From NCBI RefSeq assembly GCF_014202905.1, contig NZ_JACHHY010000029.1, positions 1 to 39,096 of the forward strand: a stretch of DNA of 39,096 nt. Reading direction: 5' to 3'. The notes under the pieces were generated by a model. The model worked only from the letters and a program-made list of their open reading frames with translations. It had not been told where the DNA came from and ran no database searches. A program made the position numbers and the translations under genes. The stretch comes from Chitinivorax tropicus. GTDB taxonomy: Bacteria > Pseudomonadota > Gammaproteobacteria > Burkholderiales > SCOH01. How positions within the stretch are numbered: position 1 is the first letter of the stretch; every line of letters begins with the position of its first letter. This document shows positions 1 through 9,100 of this stretch, piece after piece.

Positions 1-38
1 CCAATGATCTGGACTTCGTTGAATCTCGCCTTGCGCAT
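1..38 (-). CDS. IS3-family transposase OrfA, N-terminal fragment (partial)
   Basis: The ATG at 36-38 on the minus strand opens a frame reading MRKARFNEVQII, the typical start of an IS3 OrfA helix-turn-helix protein (family pattern M-[KR]-[KR]-x-R-F-x-E-x-Q-I). A GGAG Shine-Dalgarno sits about 6 bases upstream. Only 12 complete codons are inside the window. OrfA binds the IS ends and normally works as an OrfAB fusion made by ribosomal frameshifting. Confidence 0.65.
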   Translation of the reverse strand, partial: MRKARFNEVQII

Positions 39-99
39 GTGAGCTCCTATCGCCCTCCATGCTAACTAATTCTTGGTATACCGTGGTGGGGAAAGATCA
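1..99 (-). mobile_element. IS3-family insertion sequence, 5' (orfA) end, cut by window edge
   Basis: The terminal inverted repeat, read inward on the minus strand, is TGATCTTTCCCC ending at base 99. It matches TGACCTTTCCCC at 38881-38892 with one difference. Between this end and base 38 lies a leader with a Shine-Dalgarno site, followed by the start of an IS3 OrfA. The element continues to the left beyond the window. The sequence right of base 99 is an unrelated IS630-type transposase that begins mid-gene, so this IS3 copy inserted into an older element. IS3 membership comes from the OrfA start here and from the OrfB end at the other window edge; the exact IS name is not known. Confidence 0.75.
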
Positions 100-472
100 A
101 ATTGGATAATCATTGACGAAACCTTCAATGCTGACCGACTGATCGAGTTTCTGGAGGCCTTGGTCCAGGGCATCGGTAAGCAGGTGTTTCTGATTCTCGA
201 CAAGTTGCGTGTACATCACAGCAAGGCGGTGAAAGCGTGGGTGGCCGCACGGTAAGACTAGATCGAATTGCTTTATCTGCCCAACGACAGCCTGGAACTC
301 AAGCCTGAGGAGCCTTTAAACGCTGATCTCAAGATGTCATCGGCACGAAAGTGCAGGCGCGCACCAAGGCCAAACTGAAGGCAGCAGCAACTAGCACATG
401 ACGGAAATTGAACGCGCACCTGAGCGAGTCAAAGTGTTTTGCCAAGACCTAAAAGTACGCTATGCCGCGTAA
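100..472 (+). pseudogene. IS630-family DDE transposase remnant (5'-truncated, frameshifted)
   Basis: The translated pieces match the C-terminal half of IS630/Tc1-type transposases. They include an ETFN..RLIEFLEAL block, LILDKLRVHHSKAVKAW with the second catalytic Asp, and YLPNDSLELKPEEPLNADLK, where the ELNPxE motif carries the catalytic Glu. A last block, ERAPERVKVF...VRYAA, ends at the TAA at 470-472. The reading frame is broken by TAA at 253-255 and TAG at 259-261, and it shifts twice: once after NADLK (near 335) and once near 398. The N-terminal half is missing because an IS3 element joins at 99/100. It cannot make an active transposase. Confidence 0.8.
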
Positions 473-531
473 AGGCTTATTCGGGTCAGATCAATAAATC
501 AAGATAATCATACAGCCTAAACACATATGCG

Positions 532-558
532 AGCGCCCGATGCGATGCATCGGGCGCT
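532..558. terminator. Strong GC-rich hairpin downstream of pilA
   Basis: Perfect 12-bp stem (AGCGCCCGATGC / GCATCGGGCGCT) with a 3-base loop. It lies about 90 bases beyond the pilA stop codon. The T tract is only three bases on the plus side and is poor on the minus side. It is therefore a plausible pilA 3'-end structure, but not a textbook intrinsic terminator. Confidence 0.5.
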
Positions 559-647
559 TTGGCGAGTTGATCAACTCTAATTTAACTGCCTTGAAGGACA
601 GTCTGATTTAAAATTGGTCAAGCACCTTCCAAAAACAGCATGGATTA

Positions 648-1085
648 TTACTTACGGCAGTTAGCTGGTAGAAATTTTTCCGGAGTATCGCCTTTCGAGC
701 ATTCCCAAGTAATACCTTTATCTGTATCGCCAGTACCAGTCAAAGCAAACTTCTTACCATTTGCAGCAGTATTGATAGCCTGGAGCTCAACTTCAAGTGT
801 AGCAACTGTACCGCTTGTTTGTGTATATGTAATGCCCTTTACATACTTACCAGCAGGAGCCGTATTAATACCAGCTTCAGCAGCATCTTTAGGCATCACA
901 CCCTGAGAAGTATAAAACTCGGAGACGCTGGTCTTAGCTGAAGCAAGTGCGCCTACAGCCTCCGTTACCTTTGCTCGGGCCGTATAGTCCGTGTAAGCAG
1001 GAATCGCAACCGCAGCCAGAATACCGATGATCGCAACGACGATCATCAATTCAATCAATGTAAAACCTTGTTGTACGCGCTTCAT
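648..1085 (-). CDS. pilA: Type IV major pilin PilA
   Basis: A 145-residue type IVa pilin, the structural subunit of the retractile pilus fibre used for twitching, adhesion and DNA uptake. The prepilin leader MKRVQQG is followed by [20 protein letters not shown]. PilD would cleave after Gly7 and methylate Phe8, and Glu12 is the conserved Glu5 of the mature protein. The hydrophobic N-terminal helix is followed by [13 protein letters not shown], typical of class IVa. Cys129 and Cys143 near the C-terminus form the usual D-region disulfide loop (13 residues between them). An AGGAG Shine-Dalgarno precedes the ATG. The gene is monocistronic, with a sigma-54-like promoter 70-85 bases upstream. No other pil genes are in the window. 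Confidence 0.95.
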   Translation of the reverse strand: MKRVQQGFTLIELMIVVAIIGILAAVAIPAYTDYTARAKVTEAVGALASAKTSVSEFYTSQGVMPKDAAEAGINTAPAGKYVKGITYTQTSGTVATLEVELQAINTAANGKKFALTGTGDTDKGITWECSKGDTPEKFLPANCRK

Positions 1086-1154
1086 ATACTTCTCCTTGGT
1101 GACAGTGTGTTGACCACACGATAAACACAGCGTGTGTTTCCGTGCTGTTTACTA

Positions 1155-1170
1155 AGCACATAGCATGCCA
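1155..1170 (-). promoter_or_regulatory. Sigma-54-type promoter of pilA
   Basis: On the minus strand the sequence reads TGGCATGCTATGTGCT. GG (-24) and GC (-12) are separated by exactly 10 bases, as in the RpoN consensus TGGCACG-N4-TTGCW, with two mismatches. Transcription would start near 1144 and leave a leader of about 58 nt before the ATG. pilA is RpoN/PilR-dependent in many proteobacteria, so the context supports the call. The leader also holds an inverted repeat (CACACG at 1115-1120, CGTGTG at 1131-1136). Confidence 0.7.
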
Positions 1171-1311
1171 GATTTGCCTATTTAAAATTAATCATTCAAA
1201 ATCAATCAGTTGAAAAACAAGGTATCCCTTCTGTTTTGCCTTGCCCTGAATAATCCGATCTTCCTGCATGTGATCTGATGTCTTTGGCATGTCAGGATGT
1301 GACGTTTTTTG

Positions 1312-1923
1312 TCACTTTGACTGGATGTTGGTTTCAACGAATTGCATCTTGGCTTCGCCCATTTCGATGACATCCTGGTCTTTCAAGCCCATTGCATCGC
1401 CTTGCTTAATGGCTCGGCCATTGACAAGGGGGGCGTGGGTACCTTCTGCGAATTGTAGGGCGTAGCCGGTTATGTTGCGCTTGAGGATGACCACGCAGAG
1501 ACCTGCTTTGCCCAAGGTGGTGGAGTCCTTGTTCAGCTCGATGATGCGACCGGTGTTGGCCCCGCCGATGATCTGGAGCGAGGCTTTTTTCAGTGTGGGT
1601 AAGAGAATGGTTGTTTTACCCGATAGGGTGTTGATGACTCCAGCTTGAAAGATGAGCTGAAAGCGACCAATCTCCAATTGGTCGTTGATTTCCAGATATC
1701 GTTTTTTGATGGGTTTGCCATTGGCCAGGGTACCGTTGGTGCTGTCCAGGTCTTCCAGAAACGAATCAGCGCCAATGGTTTGAATTTTGGCGTGGTAGCC
1801 GCTGACGGTCGGGTCATCCAGCCTGAGGTCATTGTCGGGACGTCGGCCAATGGTGAGTTGTCCCGGGCGGAGTTCGATCTCTTGTAAGGTTTCGCCATTG
1901 CGCATGACAACGAGGCGGCCCAT
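1312..1923 (-). CDS. Tandem FHA-domain protein
   Basis: A 203-residue soluble protein. Residues about 3-92 form a canonical forkhead-associated domain, which binds phosphothreonine. It has GRRPDND (Gly26-Arg27), VSGYH (Ser41, His44) and DLDSTNGT (Asn63-Gly64). Residues about 114-197 look like a second FHA fold ending with VNGRAIKQGD...VIEMGEAKMQF, but they lack the Arg and Ser phosphate contacts, so this copy may be structural. AGGAAGG lies just upstream of the ATG. It is the last gene of the kinase-phosphatase-FHA run, 28 bases after the phosphatase, and is the likely reader of the kinase's phosphorylated targets. There are no membrane segments. Confidence 0.88.
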   Translation of the reverse strand: MGRLVVMRNGETLQEIELRPGQLTIGRRPDNDLRLDDPTVSGYHAKIQTIGADSFLEDLDSTNGTLANGKPIKKRYLEINDQLEIGRFQLIFQAGVINTLSGKTTILLPTLKKASLQIIGGANTGRIIELNKDSTTLGKAGLCVVILKRNITGYALQFAEGTHAPLVNGRAIKQGDAMGLKDQDVIEMGEAKMQFVETNIQSK

Positions 1924-1951
1924 GGTGTGTCCTTCCTGTTACGACGGATTG

Positions 1952-2797
1952 CTAGCAGCCACGCGCATGTCCAAGCCACGAGAGCAGCTTGGGCATCCAG
2001 CGTGTATGAGTTGGGAAATCTGCCCTGATACGGATCAGGATGACTGAGACATTGTCTCGGCCCCCGACTTCATTGGCAGCCTGGATCAGGTGATCTGCTA
2101 ATTGCTGCAGTTGCCCTGGGTCGTCCTGCAAATAGTGCTGAATGTCGTGATCAGCAAGCATGTCGTTGAGCCCATCTGAGCACAATAGGTAGACATCATC
2201 GACTTCGACATAAAATTCATTGAATTCAGGCTCGACGTAGGCATCAATCCCCAATGCTCTGGTCACCAGATTCTTGTACTCGACAAAGCGGGCCTCTTCA
2301 CGGCTGATCATGCCTGCATCGATCTGCTCTTGTAGCAGGGAGTGGTCACGAGTCAGTTGCTCAAACAGGCCTGCCCGTAACCGATACAAGCGGGAGTCAC
2401 CGATATGCCCAACCATGAGTCGGTTGTCGTAGAACAGGGCAGCGACCAAGGTAGTGCCCATACCGGCGCATTGGGACTGGGTTTGCGCGGCTTCGAATAC
2501 AGCGGCGTTGGCCAGCTGGATCTGGTTCTCCAGCATGCTCAGGGCATTGGGGCGACCGTTGACCGGATCATTGCGGTGCGGTTCGTAGTGGATGAGTGCT
2601 TGCCGTAAGCCTTGTGAGATGAGGTTGACTGTCATGTTTGATGCAACGTCACCAGCATTGTAGCCACCCATGCCATCCGCCAGGATGGCAAAACCACAAT
2701 CCGGGTCAATCGAAACAGCATCTTCATTGCGCTCGCGAATCAAGCCTGGATCTGTTCGACAGGTCATTTCAATGGCATGGGACAGCTTGGGGGTCAT
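1952..2797 (-). CDS. PP2C-family Ser/Thr protein phosphatase
   Basis: A 281-residue PPM/PP2C phosphatase with all the metal-binding motifs in order: RERNED (Asp26), LADGMGG (Asp41), GHIGDSR (Asp134), LLCSDGLND (Asp208) and GGRDNVS (Asp248). These residues hold two Mn/Mg ions and dephosphorylate phospho-Ser/Thr. The start ATG overlaps the stop of the upstream kinase gene (ATGA), so the two are translationally coupled and made together. The pair resembles PrkC/PrpC or PppA/PpkA couples. It is cytosolic, with no signal peptide. The likely role is to reverse phosphorylation by the adjacent kinase. Confidence 0.93.
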   Translation of the reverse strand: MTPKLSHAIEMTCRTDPGLIRERNEDAVSIDPDCGFAILADGMGGYNAGDVASNMTVNLISQGLRQALIHYEPHRNDPVNGRPNALSMLENQIQLANAAVFEAAQTQSQCAGMGTTLVAALFYDNRLMVGHIGDSRLYRLRAGLFEQLTRDHSLLQEQIDAGMISREEARFVEYKNLVTRALGIDAYVEPEFNEFYVEVDDVYLLCSDGLNDMLADHDIQHYLQDDPGQLQQLADHLIQAANEVGGRDNVSVILIRIRADFPTHTRWMPKLLSWLGHARGC

Positions 2798-4467
2798 GCC
2801 TTCCTCATCATTTTGAATCGGATGTTCCGCAGTGCTTCTGCCATATCAGCAGCCGTTTCATAACGCAGATCGGGTGTTTTGGCCAGACAGCGTTCAATCA
2901 GGCGTACCAAGGGCAGGGGCAGATCCTGTCGGAAGTCGGTGATTGGAGGCGGGGCCTCATTGGCAATGGCGCCCATCAATTGCGCGAGGGACTTGCCCTT
3001 GAATGGCAGGTCTCCTGTCAGCAATTGGAACAAGGTGACGCCCAATGAGTAGATGTCGGCACGACCATCCAGCTTTTTGCCCGCCAATTGTTCAGGTGAC
3101 ATATAGGACGGCGACCCCAGCACCAGGCCGGTGCGGGTTCGGCTTGAATCGGTGATCCGGGCAATGCCGAAGTCCGTCACTTTCAAATTGCCATCTTGAC
3201 CCAGCATCAGATTGGCCGGTTTGATGTCGCGATGGATGACCTGCTGTTGGTGGGCATAATGTAGCGCCTCAGCCGCATCAGCGATGTATTCCAACGTCTG
3301 CTCGACTGGCAGCAATTTCCCTGCCTGAGCGTATTGGTTCAGGTCGTGCCCGTTCAAATACTCCATGGCAATGTAAGCCAGGCCGTGCTCTTCGCCTGTG
3401 TCGTAGATCGCGACGATGTGCGGGTGCCGCAGTCTGCCAGCGGTTTCGGCCTCGCGGAAGAAACGTGCACGGGCATCGGTCAGATCAGATGTCTCGAATT
3501 CATCCGACAATGACATGGTCTTCAATGCAACCACCTGCCCGGTATCTGGGTCGCGCCCCTGATAGACCACACCCATTGCCCCCTTGCCCAGCTCACGCTC
3601 CAGGCTGTACTTGCCCAGGTGTTGAATTCGAGCGGAAACCACGACAGGTACGGGGTTGATTATGGGTGCAGGTGCAGGTGCAGGAGCGGGTGCGGGTGCT
3701 GGAGCAGGAGATGGCGCAGGCACCGCAGCAGCCGGTTTGTCCATGGTCACAGTTGGTTGTGGCGGTGCGAGGGGTTGTGGCACAGCCATTGCGGGAGTGG
3801 CAACAACAGGCCTACGAACCAGCCTGCGCGGCAGATCACGGAACTGAGGATCATGAACAGCAATGAACTCGAAGACTCTCCGAGCCATGATCAATTGCTG
3901 GCGCACTTCAAAGGCTTGTGCCAAGCGATACAGGCGATCTTTGAGGTCTTCATCCATGATGCATCGGCTCAATACATCAAATGCCGAATCCAATTGCCCC
4001 TCTTCCTGTAAGGCAATGCCCTGCCGCAGCAGCAGGCGGTTTTCACGATCCTCTCTCGCCACAAGCTGGGCGAGCAGTTGTGATATCAAACCCAGCGCCA
4101 ACATGATGATCCCTGCGACCATGGGCAGCCAGAATTGGCCGCCAATCCAACCGATCAGCTGCACAGCCATCAACAGCACAATGGCGACAACGCCCATCTG
4201 CACTGCTTGTTTCAGCTCGATCACCGGCCAGATCACCAATACGGGAATGGCTGCCAAGATCAACAACAAGGCACTGGGTGCGGGTGCCAGCGCGGTCAAG
4301 CCACCCGTGGCGGGCCTGATGGACTGGGCCAAGCTGTACAGCGCGTGCTCAAGTGCCGTGAACAAACCCGTGGCAAAGAACAGCAACAACGCCAACACCA
4401 GGCTGATCACCGCAGCCAGGGTATTGGCACGCAGAGCAGGTTGATTGAAGCGATCCATAGCGTTCAT
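2794..4467 (-). CDS. Membrane-anchored Ser/Thr protein kinase (Hanks type)
   Basis: A 557-residue protein. Residues about 17-135 hold four hydrophobic segments, 150-210 form a soluble helical/TPR-like stretch, and 225-275 a Pro/Ala-rich linker. Residues about 287-548 are a complete Hanks kinase: GKGAMGVVY glycine loop, VALK (Lys316), HRDIKPAN (Asp414, Asn419), DFG (Asp432), GSPSYMSPEQ activation segment. The kinase domain is C-terminal, after the membrane part, the reverse of the PknB order. No PASTA or other extracellular sensor is present, so the signal may come through the membrane or the TPR-like part. It is the first gene of the trio with PP2C and FHA. The start is not strongly supported: a second ATG three codons in (4458) is equally possible. 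Confidence 0.93.
   Translation of the reverse strand: MNAMDRFNQPALRANTLAAVISLVLALLLFFATGLFTALEHALYSLAQSIRPATGGLTALAPAPSALLLILAAIPVLVIWPVIELKQAVQMGVVAIVLLMAVQLIGWIGGQFWLPMVAGIIMLALGLISQLLAQLVAREDRENRLLLRQGIALQEEGQLDSAFDVLSRCIMDEDLKDRLYRLAQAFEVRQQLIMARRVFEFIAVHDPQFRDLPRRLVRRPVVATPAMAVPQPLAPPQPTVTMDKPAAAVPAPSPAPAPAPAPAPAPAPIINPVPVVVSARIQHLGKYSLERELGKGAMGVVYQGRDPDTGQVVALKTMSLSDEFETSDLTDARARFFREAETAGRLRHPHIVAIYDTGEEHGLAYIAMEYLNGHDLNQYAQAGKLLPVEQTLEYIADAAEALHYAHQQQVIHRDIKPANLMLGQDGNLKVTDFGIARITDSSRTRTGLVLGSPSYMSPEQLAGKKLDGRADIYSLGVTLFQLLTGDLPFKGKSLAQLMGAIANEAPPPITDFRQDLPLPLVRLIERCLAKTPDLRYETAADMAEALRNIRFKMMRKA
3664..3720 (-). repeat. Ala-Pro dipeptide-coding repeat inside the kinase linker
   Basis: A run of alternating Pro and Ala codons, seen on the plus strand as repeated GGTGCA/GGAGCG-type hexamers, encodes residues 250-268 of the kinase. 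It forms a stiff linker between the membrane part and the kinase domain. Such a hexameric tract can change copy number by slippage. The high-GC repeat also creates long spurious open frames on the opposite strand. Confidence 0.8.
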
Positions 4468-4710
4468 CGGTCAGGGAATACCTATTAAGTTATAGCGGCA
4501 ACTGCCAAGCACGACGGCAGAAACAGCATGACATCATCTCTGTCCTTTGCGAAGCTGCACATTGCATGATCGGTCGTGGGTGCGAAGATCATCAGCTCAT
4601 TCAACAGGTTGCAGCCCTGCCTGTGGCGAGTAGGTCGTGCAGCGTAAAGTCAATGCGATACAGATCATTTCCGGCTGAATATAAGCATTTGATCAATCTC
4701 TGTTACAGGC

Positions 4711-4743
4711 TCGAAAATAAAGCCCGGGAAGAGCCCGGGCTTT
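4711..4743 (-). terminator. Intrinsic terminator of the efflux operon
   Basis: Perfect 10-bp stem AAAGCCCGGG / CCCGGGCTTT (4719-4728 and 4734-4743) with a 5-base loop. On the minus strand it is followed by ATTTTCG. It lies 21 bases after the tolC-like stop codon. The rest of the 4468-4763 gap shows nothing recognisable. Confidence 0.85.
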
Positions 4744-4763
4744 GCGCAACATCAAATGGGCGA

Positions 4764-6119
4764 TCAGCTCTTGACCATCAGCTTGTTGACGGATTCCAGA
4801 TCCGCTTCTGACAGTTTCCCAGCCTGGAAGGCTAGATTGAGCTTGGCCAACAGGTAGTTATAGCGAGCCTGCAGCAGGCTGGACAGTGTCTGATAGTACT
4901 GCTGCTGGGCATTCAAGACATCGACGTTGGTTCGCACGCCAACTTGCTGCCCGGTCTTGGTTGCATCAAGCTGGCTCTGGGCGGACACCAGTGCCTGCTC
5001 AAGCGCCAACACCTGCGCCGCGCCACTGGTCACGCCCAGGAAAGCTGATTTGGTATCCTGCTCCAATGTCCGGCGAGCGGTCAGTACATCCTGCTTGGTT
5101 TTTTCGTAATTGGCCGCAGCTTCGCGTGTTTTCGAATCCAGTGCGCCGCCAGCGTAAATCGGCACATTCAATTGCAAGCCAACTGAATAGGTGCGGGTCT
5201 GATCAGTTCCCCCGTTGCGGGCGCCGACCTCGTCCCAGTTCTTGCCGACCCGGCCAACCAGATCCAGCGTGGGCAGATGGCCCTCGCGGTTTTTCTTGAC
5301 CTCTTGTTTCGCAACCTGCTCATTCAGCAACTGCGCCTGTAATACCAAGTTGTCGTTGGTTGCCATGCCCTGCCAGCTGTTCAGGTCATTCGGCTCTGGC
5401 TGGGTTGGCTTCATCTGACGATTGAGTGAGGCGATCCAATCCTGGTTGGTGCCGGTGATTTGGCGCAATGCATTGGTCTTGACCTCCAGATCGTTGCGTG
5501 CAGCGATCTCCTGGGCATTGGTCGAATCAAAGCGGCTCTGTGCTTCATACGTATCAGTGATGGTCGCCACCCCGACCTGGAAGCGCTTTTTCGCCTGAGC
5601 CAGCTGCTCCGAGAAGGCTTCCTTCTGTGCAGCCGCAACGGTCACAGCATCCCGCGCCTGCAGTACATCAAAATAGGCCTTGGCCACGCGCAACATCAGC
5701 TGCTGCTCGGCAATGCGATACTGTAGTTCGGATGCCTGTGCACCCAGCTTACTCTGCTCGTAGGCGGTGAAATTCTGTGCACGATAGATAGGCTGTTGCG
5801 CACTGATCGCCATATCATACTTATTGCCACTGCTGTCTTTGGATTCGATGATGCCAGGCTGGCTTTTACCTGGTTGGTAATGAACCCAGGCGCGAGAGGC
5901 CTCGGCGGAGGCACCCACCTGAGGCAATAATTGTGAGCGGCCTTGCGTTACCTTTTCCTTGCCGGCCTCCATGGCATAACGAGCGGCTGCCAGCTGGGAA
6001 TCATATTTCAGCGCATCACGATACGCTGACAACAAATCGCCAGACCAGGCTGACGAGGCGGTGAACAAGCAAGCGAGGCCACATAGCAGGGCCGTCTTGT
6101 TGATTGACAGTTGGGTCAT
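4764..6119 (-). CDS. TolC-family outer-membrane efflux protein
   Basis: A 451-residue outer-membrane channel of the TolC family. A signal peptide (about 1-26, ending SSAWS) is followed by two homologous coiled-coil halves. Examples are the DLLSAYRDALKYDSQLAAARY start and the repeated ARDAV.VAAAQKEAFSEQLAQAKKRFQVG and QALVSAQSQLDATKTGQQVGVRTNVDVLNAQQQYYQT segments. This length and pattern match TolC itself rather than the NodT/OprM lipoproteins, and no lipobox is present. It is the last gene of the tetR-MFP-RND operon, 31 bases after the pump gene, with AAAGGA upstream of the ATG. It should form the exit duct of the tripartite pump. Confidence 0.92.
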   Translation of the reverse strand: MTQLSINKTALLCGLACLFTASSAWSGDLLSAYRDALKYDSQLAAARYAMEAGKEKVTQGRSQLLPQVGASAEASRAWVHYQPGKSQPGIIESKDSSGNKYDMAISAQQPIYRAQNFTAYEQSKLGAQASELQYRIAEQQLMLRVAKAYFDVLQARDAVTVAAAQKEAFSEQLAQAKKRFQVGVATITDTYEAQSRFDSTNAQEIAARNDLEVKTNALRQITGTNQDWIASLNRQMKPTQPEPNDLNSWQGMATNDNLVLQAQLLNEQVAKQEVKKNREGHLPTLDLVGRVGKNWDEVGARNGGTDQTRTYSVGLQLNVPIYAGGALDSKTREAAANYEKTKQDVLTARRTLEQDTKSAFLGVTSGAAQVLALEQALVSAQSQLDATKTGQQVGVRTNVDVLNAQQQYYQTLSSLLQARYNYLLAKLNLAFQAGKLSEADLESVNKLMVKS

Positions 6120-6150
6120 GCAGTATATCCTTTAATTTTCCCCGGCAGCT

Positions 6151-9100
6151 TCACACCGGTTTTTGAATCTTGAACCATGCCGCATAAAGCGCTGGCAGAA
6201 ACAGCAAAGTCAGCAAAGTGGCCACCAGCAAGCCACCGGTAATGGAAATCGCCATCGGGCCCCAGAAGGTATTACCCCACAGTGGGATCATGCCCAGAAT
6301 CGCCGCTAGCGCAGTCAGCATGATTGGCCGGAAACGCCTTACCGCTGACTCGATGATGGCAGTCCAGGGGTGTTGACCAGCGGCGATGTCCTGCTGAATC
6401 TGGTCAACCAGAATCACCGAGTTGCGCATGATCATGCCAGCCAGCGCGATGACACCCAGCATGGCCACGAAACCGAACGGTTTATCTGCGACCAGTAATG
6501 AGATGGTCACACCTACAATGCCCAAGGGTGCAGTCAACAAGACAAGCATTGTGCGGGAGAAGCTTTGCAGCTGCAACATCAGCAAAGTCAATATCGACAA
6601 TACCGTCAATGGCATCACTGCATTGATCGATGCCTGCGATTTCGAGCTGGACTCCTGTGCTCCGCCAACGGTGATGGCATATCCCGCCGGGAGCTTGGCA
6701 CGTAGTGCGTCGAGTTTCGGGTTGATCATCGCCGTCACCGTCGGCGCCTGGACATGATCTGGGATATCAGCCCGTACCGTGATGACGGGGACACGATCCC
6801 GGCGCCAGATCCCACCTTCCTCTGCCTCATATTTCAATTTGGCTATCTGTGACAGCGGAACATACTGATTGTTCCCGGTAAAGACATTGATATCTTTGAG
6901 CGCGCTGAGGCTTTCCGGCATCTCAAACTTGGCTCGCAACACAATATCCACTTGCTTGTCATGCTCACGCAGCTGGGTGACAGGTATCCCATTCAGCAAT
7001 GCATACAAGGTCTCGGACAACTGCTGTGAATTCACGCCCAATGCGCGGGCCTTGTCCTGATCGATCTCCAATCGTAGCGCCTTGGTCATGTCATTCCAGT
7101 TCAGATTGACATTTCGGGTATAGGGATTGGCGCGCACTACCTTGCCGACCTCATCCGCAATCTGCCGGATCTGTACCAGATCCGGCCCCGACACCCTGAA
7201 CTGCACCGGATAACCAACTGGCGGGCCGTTCGGCAGGCGGGTTGCATGCCCCAGCACCAGCGGGAACTGGGTGTTGAAGATGTCTTCGATCTTCTTCATC
7301 AAGCGCTCGCGTGCCTCCCGGTTCTTGGCGGTGACGATGATCTGGGCGTAGTTGGTGCCCGGTGGCGGCTCGTCAAGCACCAGGACGAAGCGCGGCGTAG
7401 GTGCACCCATATAGGTCGCAAAATTGTCGATGTCGGCATCGCCTTTCAGCATTTTTTCCAGGCGGGCCACTTCGCTCTCGGTCGCTTTATAGGAGGCCCC
7501 TTGTTTCAGCCACATATCCACGACGATTTCAGGCCGTGTCGAATCCGGGAAAAACTGCTGTTGCACCAAGCCGAATCCAGCAACTGCAGCCACAAACGAC
7601 AGGGCGGTCGCCAGCATGACCGTCTTGCGATGATTGACACACCAGGTCACCAGTGCTCGAAACCTGACATAGAACGGCTTCTGATACACCGCATGTTCGT
7701 CATGCCCGGTTTGCGGCTTGATTTTCAGCAGGTGGTAGCCGATATAGGGCGTGAACAGCACGGCCACGATCCACGATGCAACCAGCGCAATGGCCACCAC
7801 GGCGAACATGGAAAAGGTGTATTCCCCCGCTGCTGATTTGGCCAACCCAACAGGCAGAAAGCCCGCCACGGTGATCAGGGTGCCCGTCAGCATTGGCATT
7901 GCCGTAGAGGTATAGGCAAATGTCGCAGCCTTGAAACGATCCCAGCCTTGTTCCATTTTCAACGCCATCATTTCGACGGCAATGATCGCATCATCCACCA
8001 GCAAGCCCAGGGCAATGATCAACGCGCCCAATGAGATCTTCTGCAGGTCGATACCGATGATTGCCATGGTCAGGAACACCATGGCCAGCACCAGCGGAAT
8101 GGCAATTGCCACCACCGTCCCCGAGCGCAGCCCCAGGCTCCAGAAGCTGACGGCAAGCACGATCACGATGGCTTCTATCAAGGTCTGGACAAATTCATTG
8201 ACCGACTCTTTCACCACCTTGGGCTGATCCGCTACCCGATGGACTTCCACGCCAATCGGCAGATTGCGTTTGATGCCGACCAATGCCTCGTCGATATGCT
8301 TGCCCAGGGCAATGATATTGCCACCACGTTGCATGGAGATGGCCAGGCCCAATGCTGGCTGGCCGTTGTATCGCATACGCTGTTCTGGCGGGTCTGCAAA
8401 GCCTCGTTTGACTTCCGCGATATCACCCAGGCGGAAGGTCCGCCCCAGTGCAGAGATGCCGATATCACGAATGCTCTCCTCGCTGATGAAATCCCCAGTC
8501 ACCCGCAGAAAGACCTGGTCACTATGCGATTGAATGTCGCCAGCGGGTGCCATGGCATTCTGCGTCTGCAAAGTCTGAATGATCAGGCGCGGGTCGATCC
8601 CCAGCTGTGATAATTTGCTCGGTGATATCTGGACGAAGACCTTTTCCGACTGTGCGCCAATGACCTTGATCTTGGCCACATCCGGCACCTTGAGCAGCAC
8701 ATCGCGTGCGTCTTCAACGTAGGTCTTCAGCTCGGCATAGTTGAACCCTTTGCCGGTGAATGCGTAGACGTTGCCATAGGTATCACCGAATTCGTCATTG
8801 AAGAATGGGCCTAACATCCCTTCTGGCAAGGTGTGGCGGATATCGCTGGTTTTTTTGCGCACCTGATACCAGGCATCGGCCACCCGGGTCGGGTCTACAT
8901 CGTCGCGCAAGTTGATGAAGATCTGCACCTGCCCCGCTTGCGAAAAGCTTTGGATGAAATCGAGGCCTGGGATCTCCTGCAACTTGCGTTCGATCTTGTC
9001 AGCCACCTGCTCTTCGATTTGCCGGGCCGATGCACCCGGCCACGCCACCGATACCACCATCCCCCGGAAGGTGAAGGCTGGATCTTCCGCCTGCCCCAGT

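Noticed and set aside
3656..3866. Several plus-strand frames rich in Gly-Ala/Val-Gln repeats over the kinase gene
   Set aside because: They are antisense products of the GC-rich Ala-Pro repeat and of the conserved kinase coding sequence.
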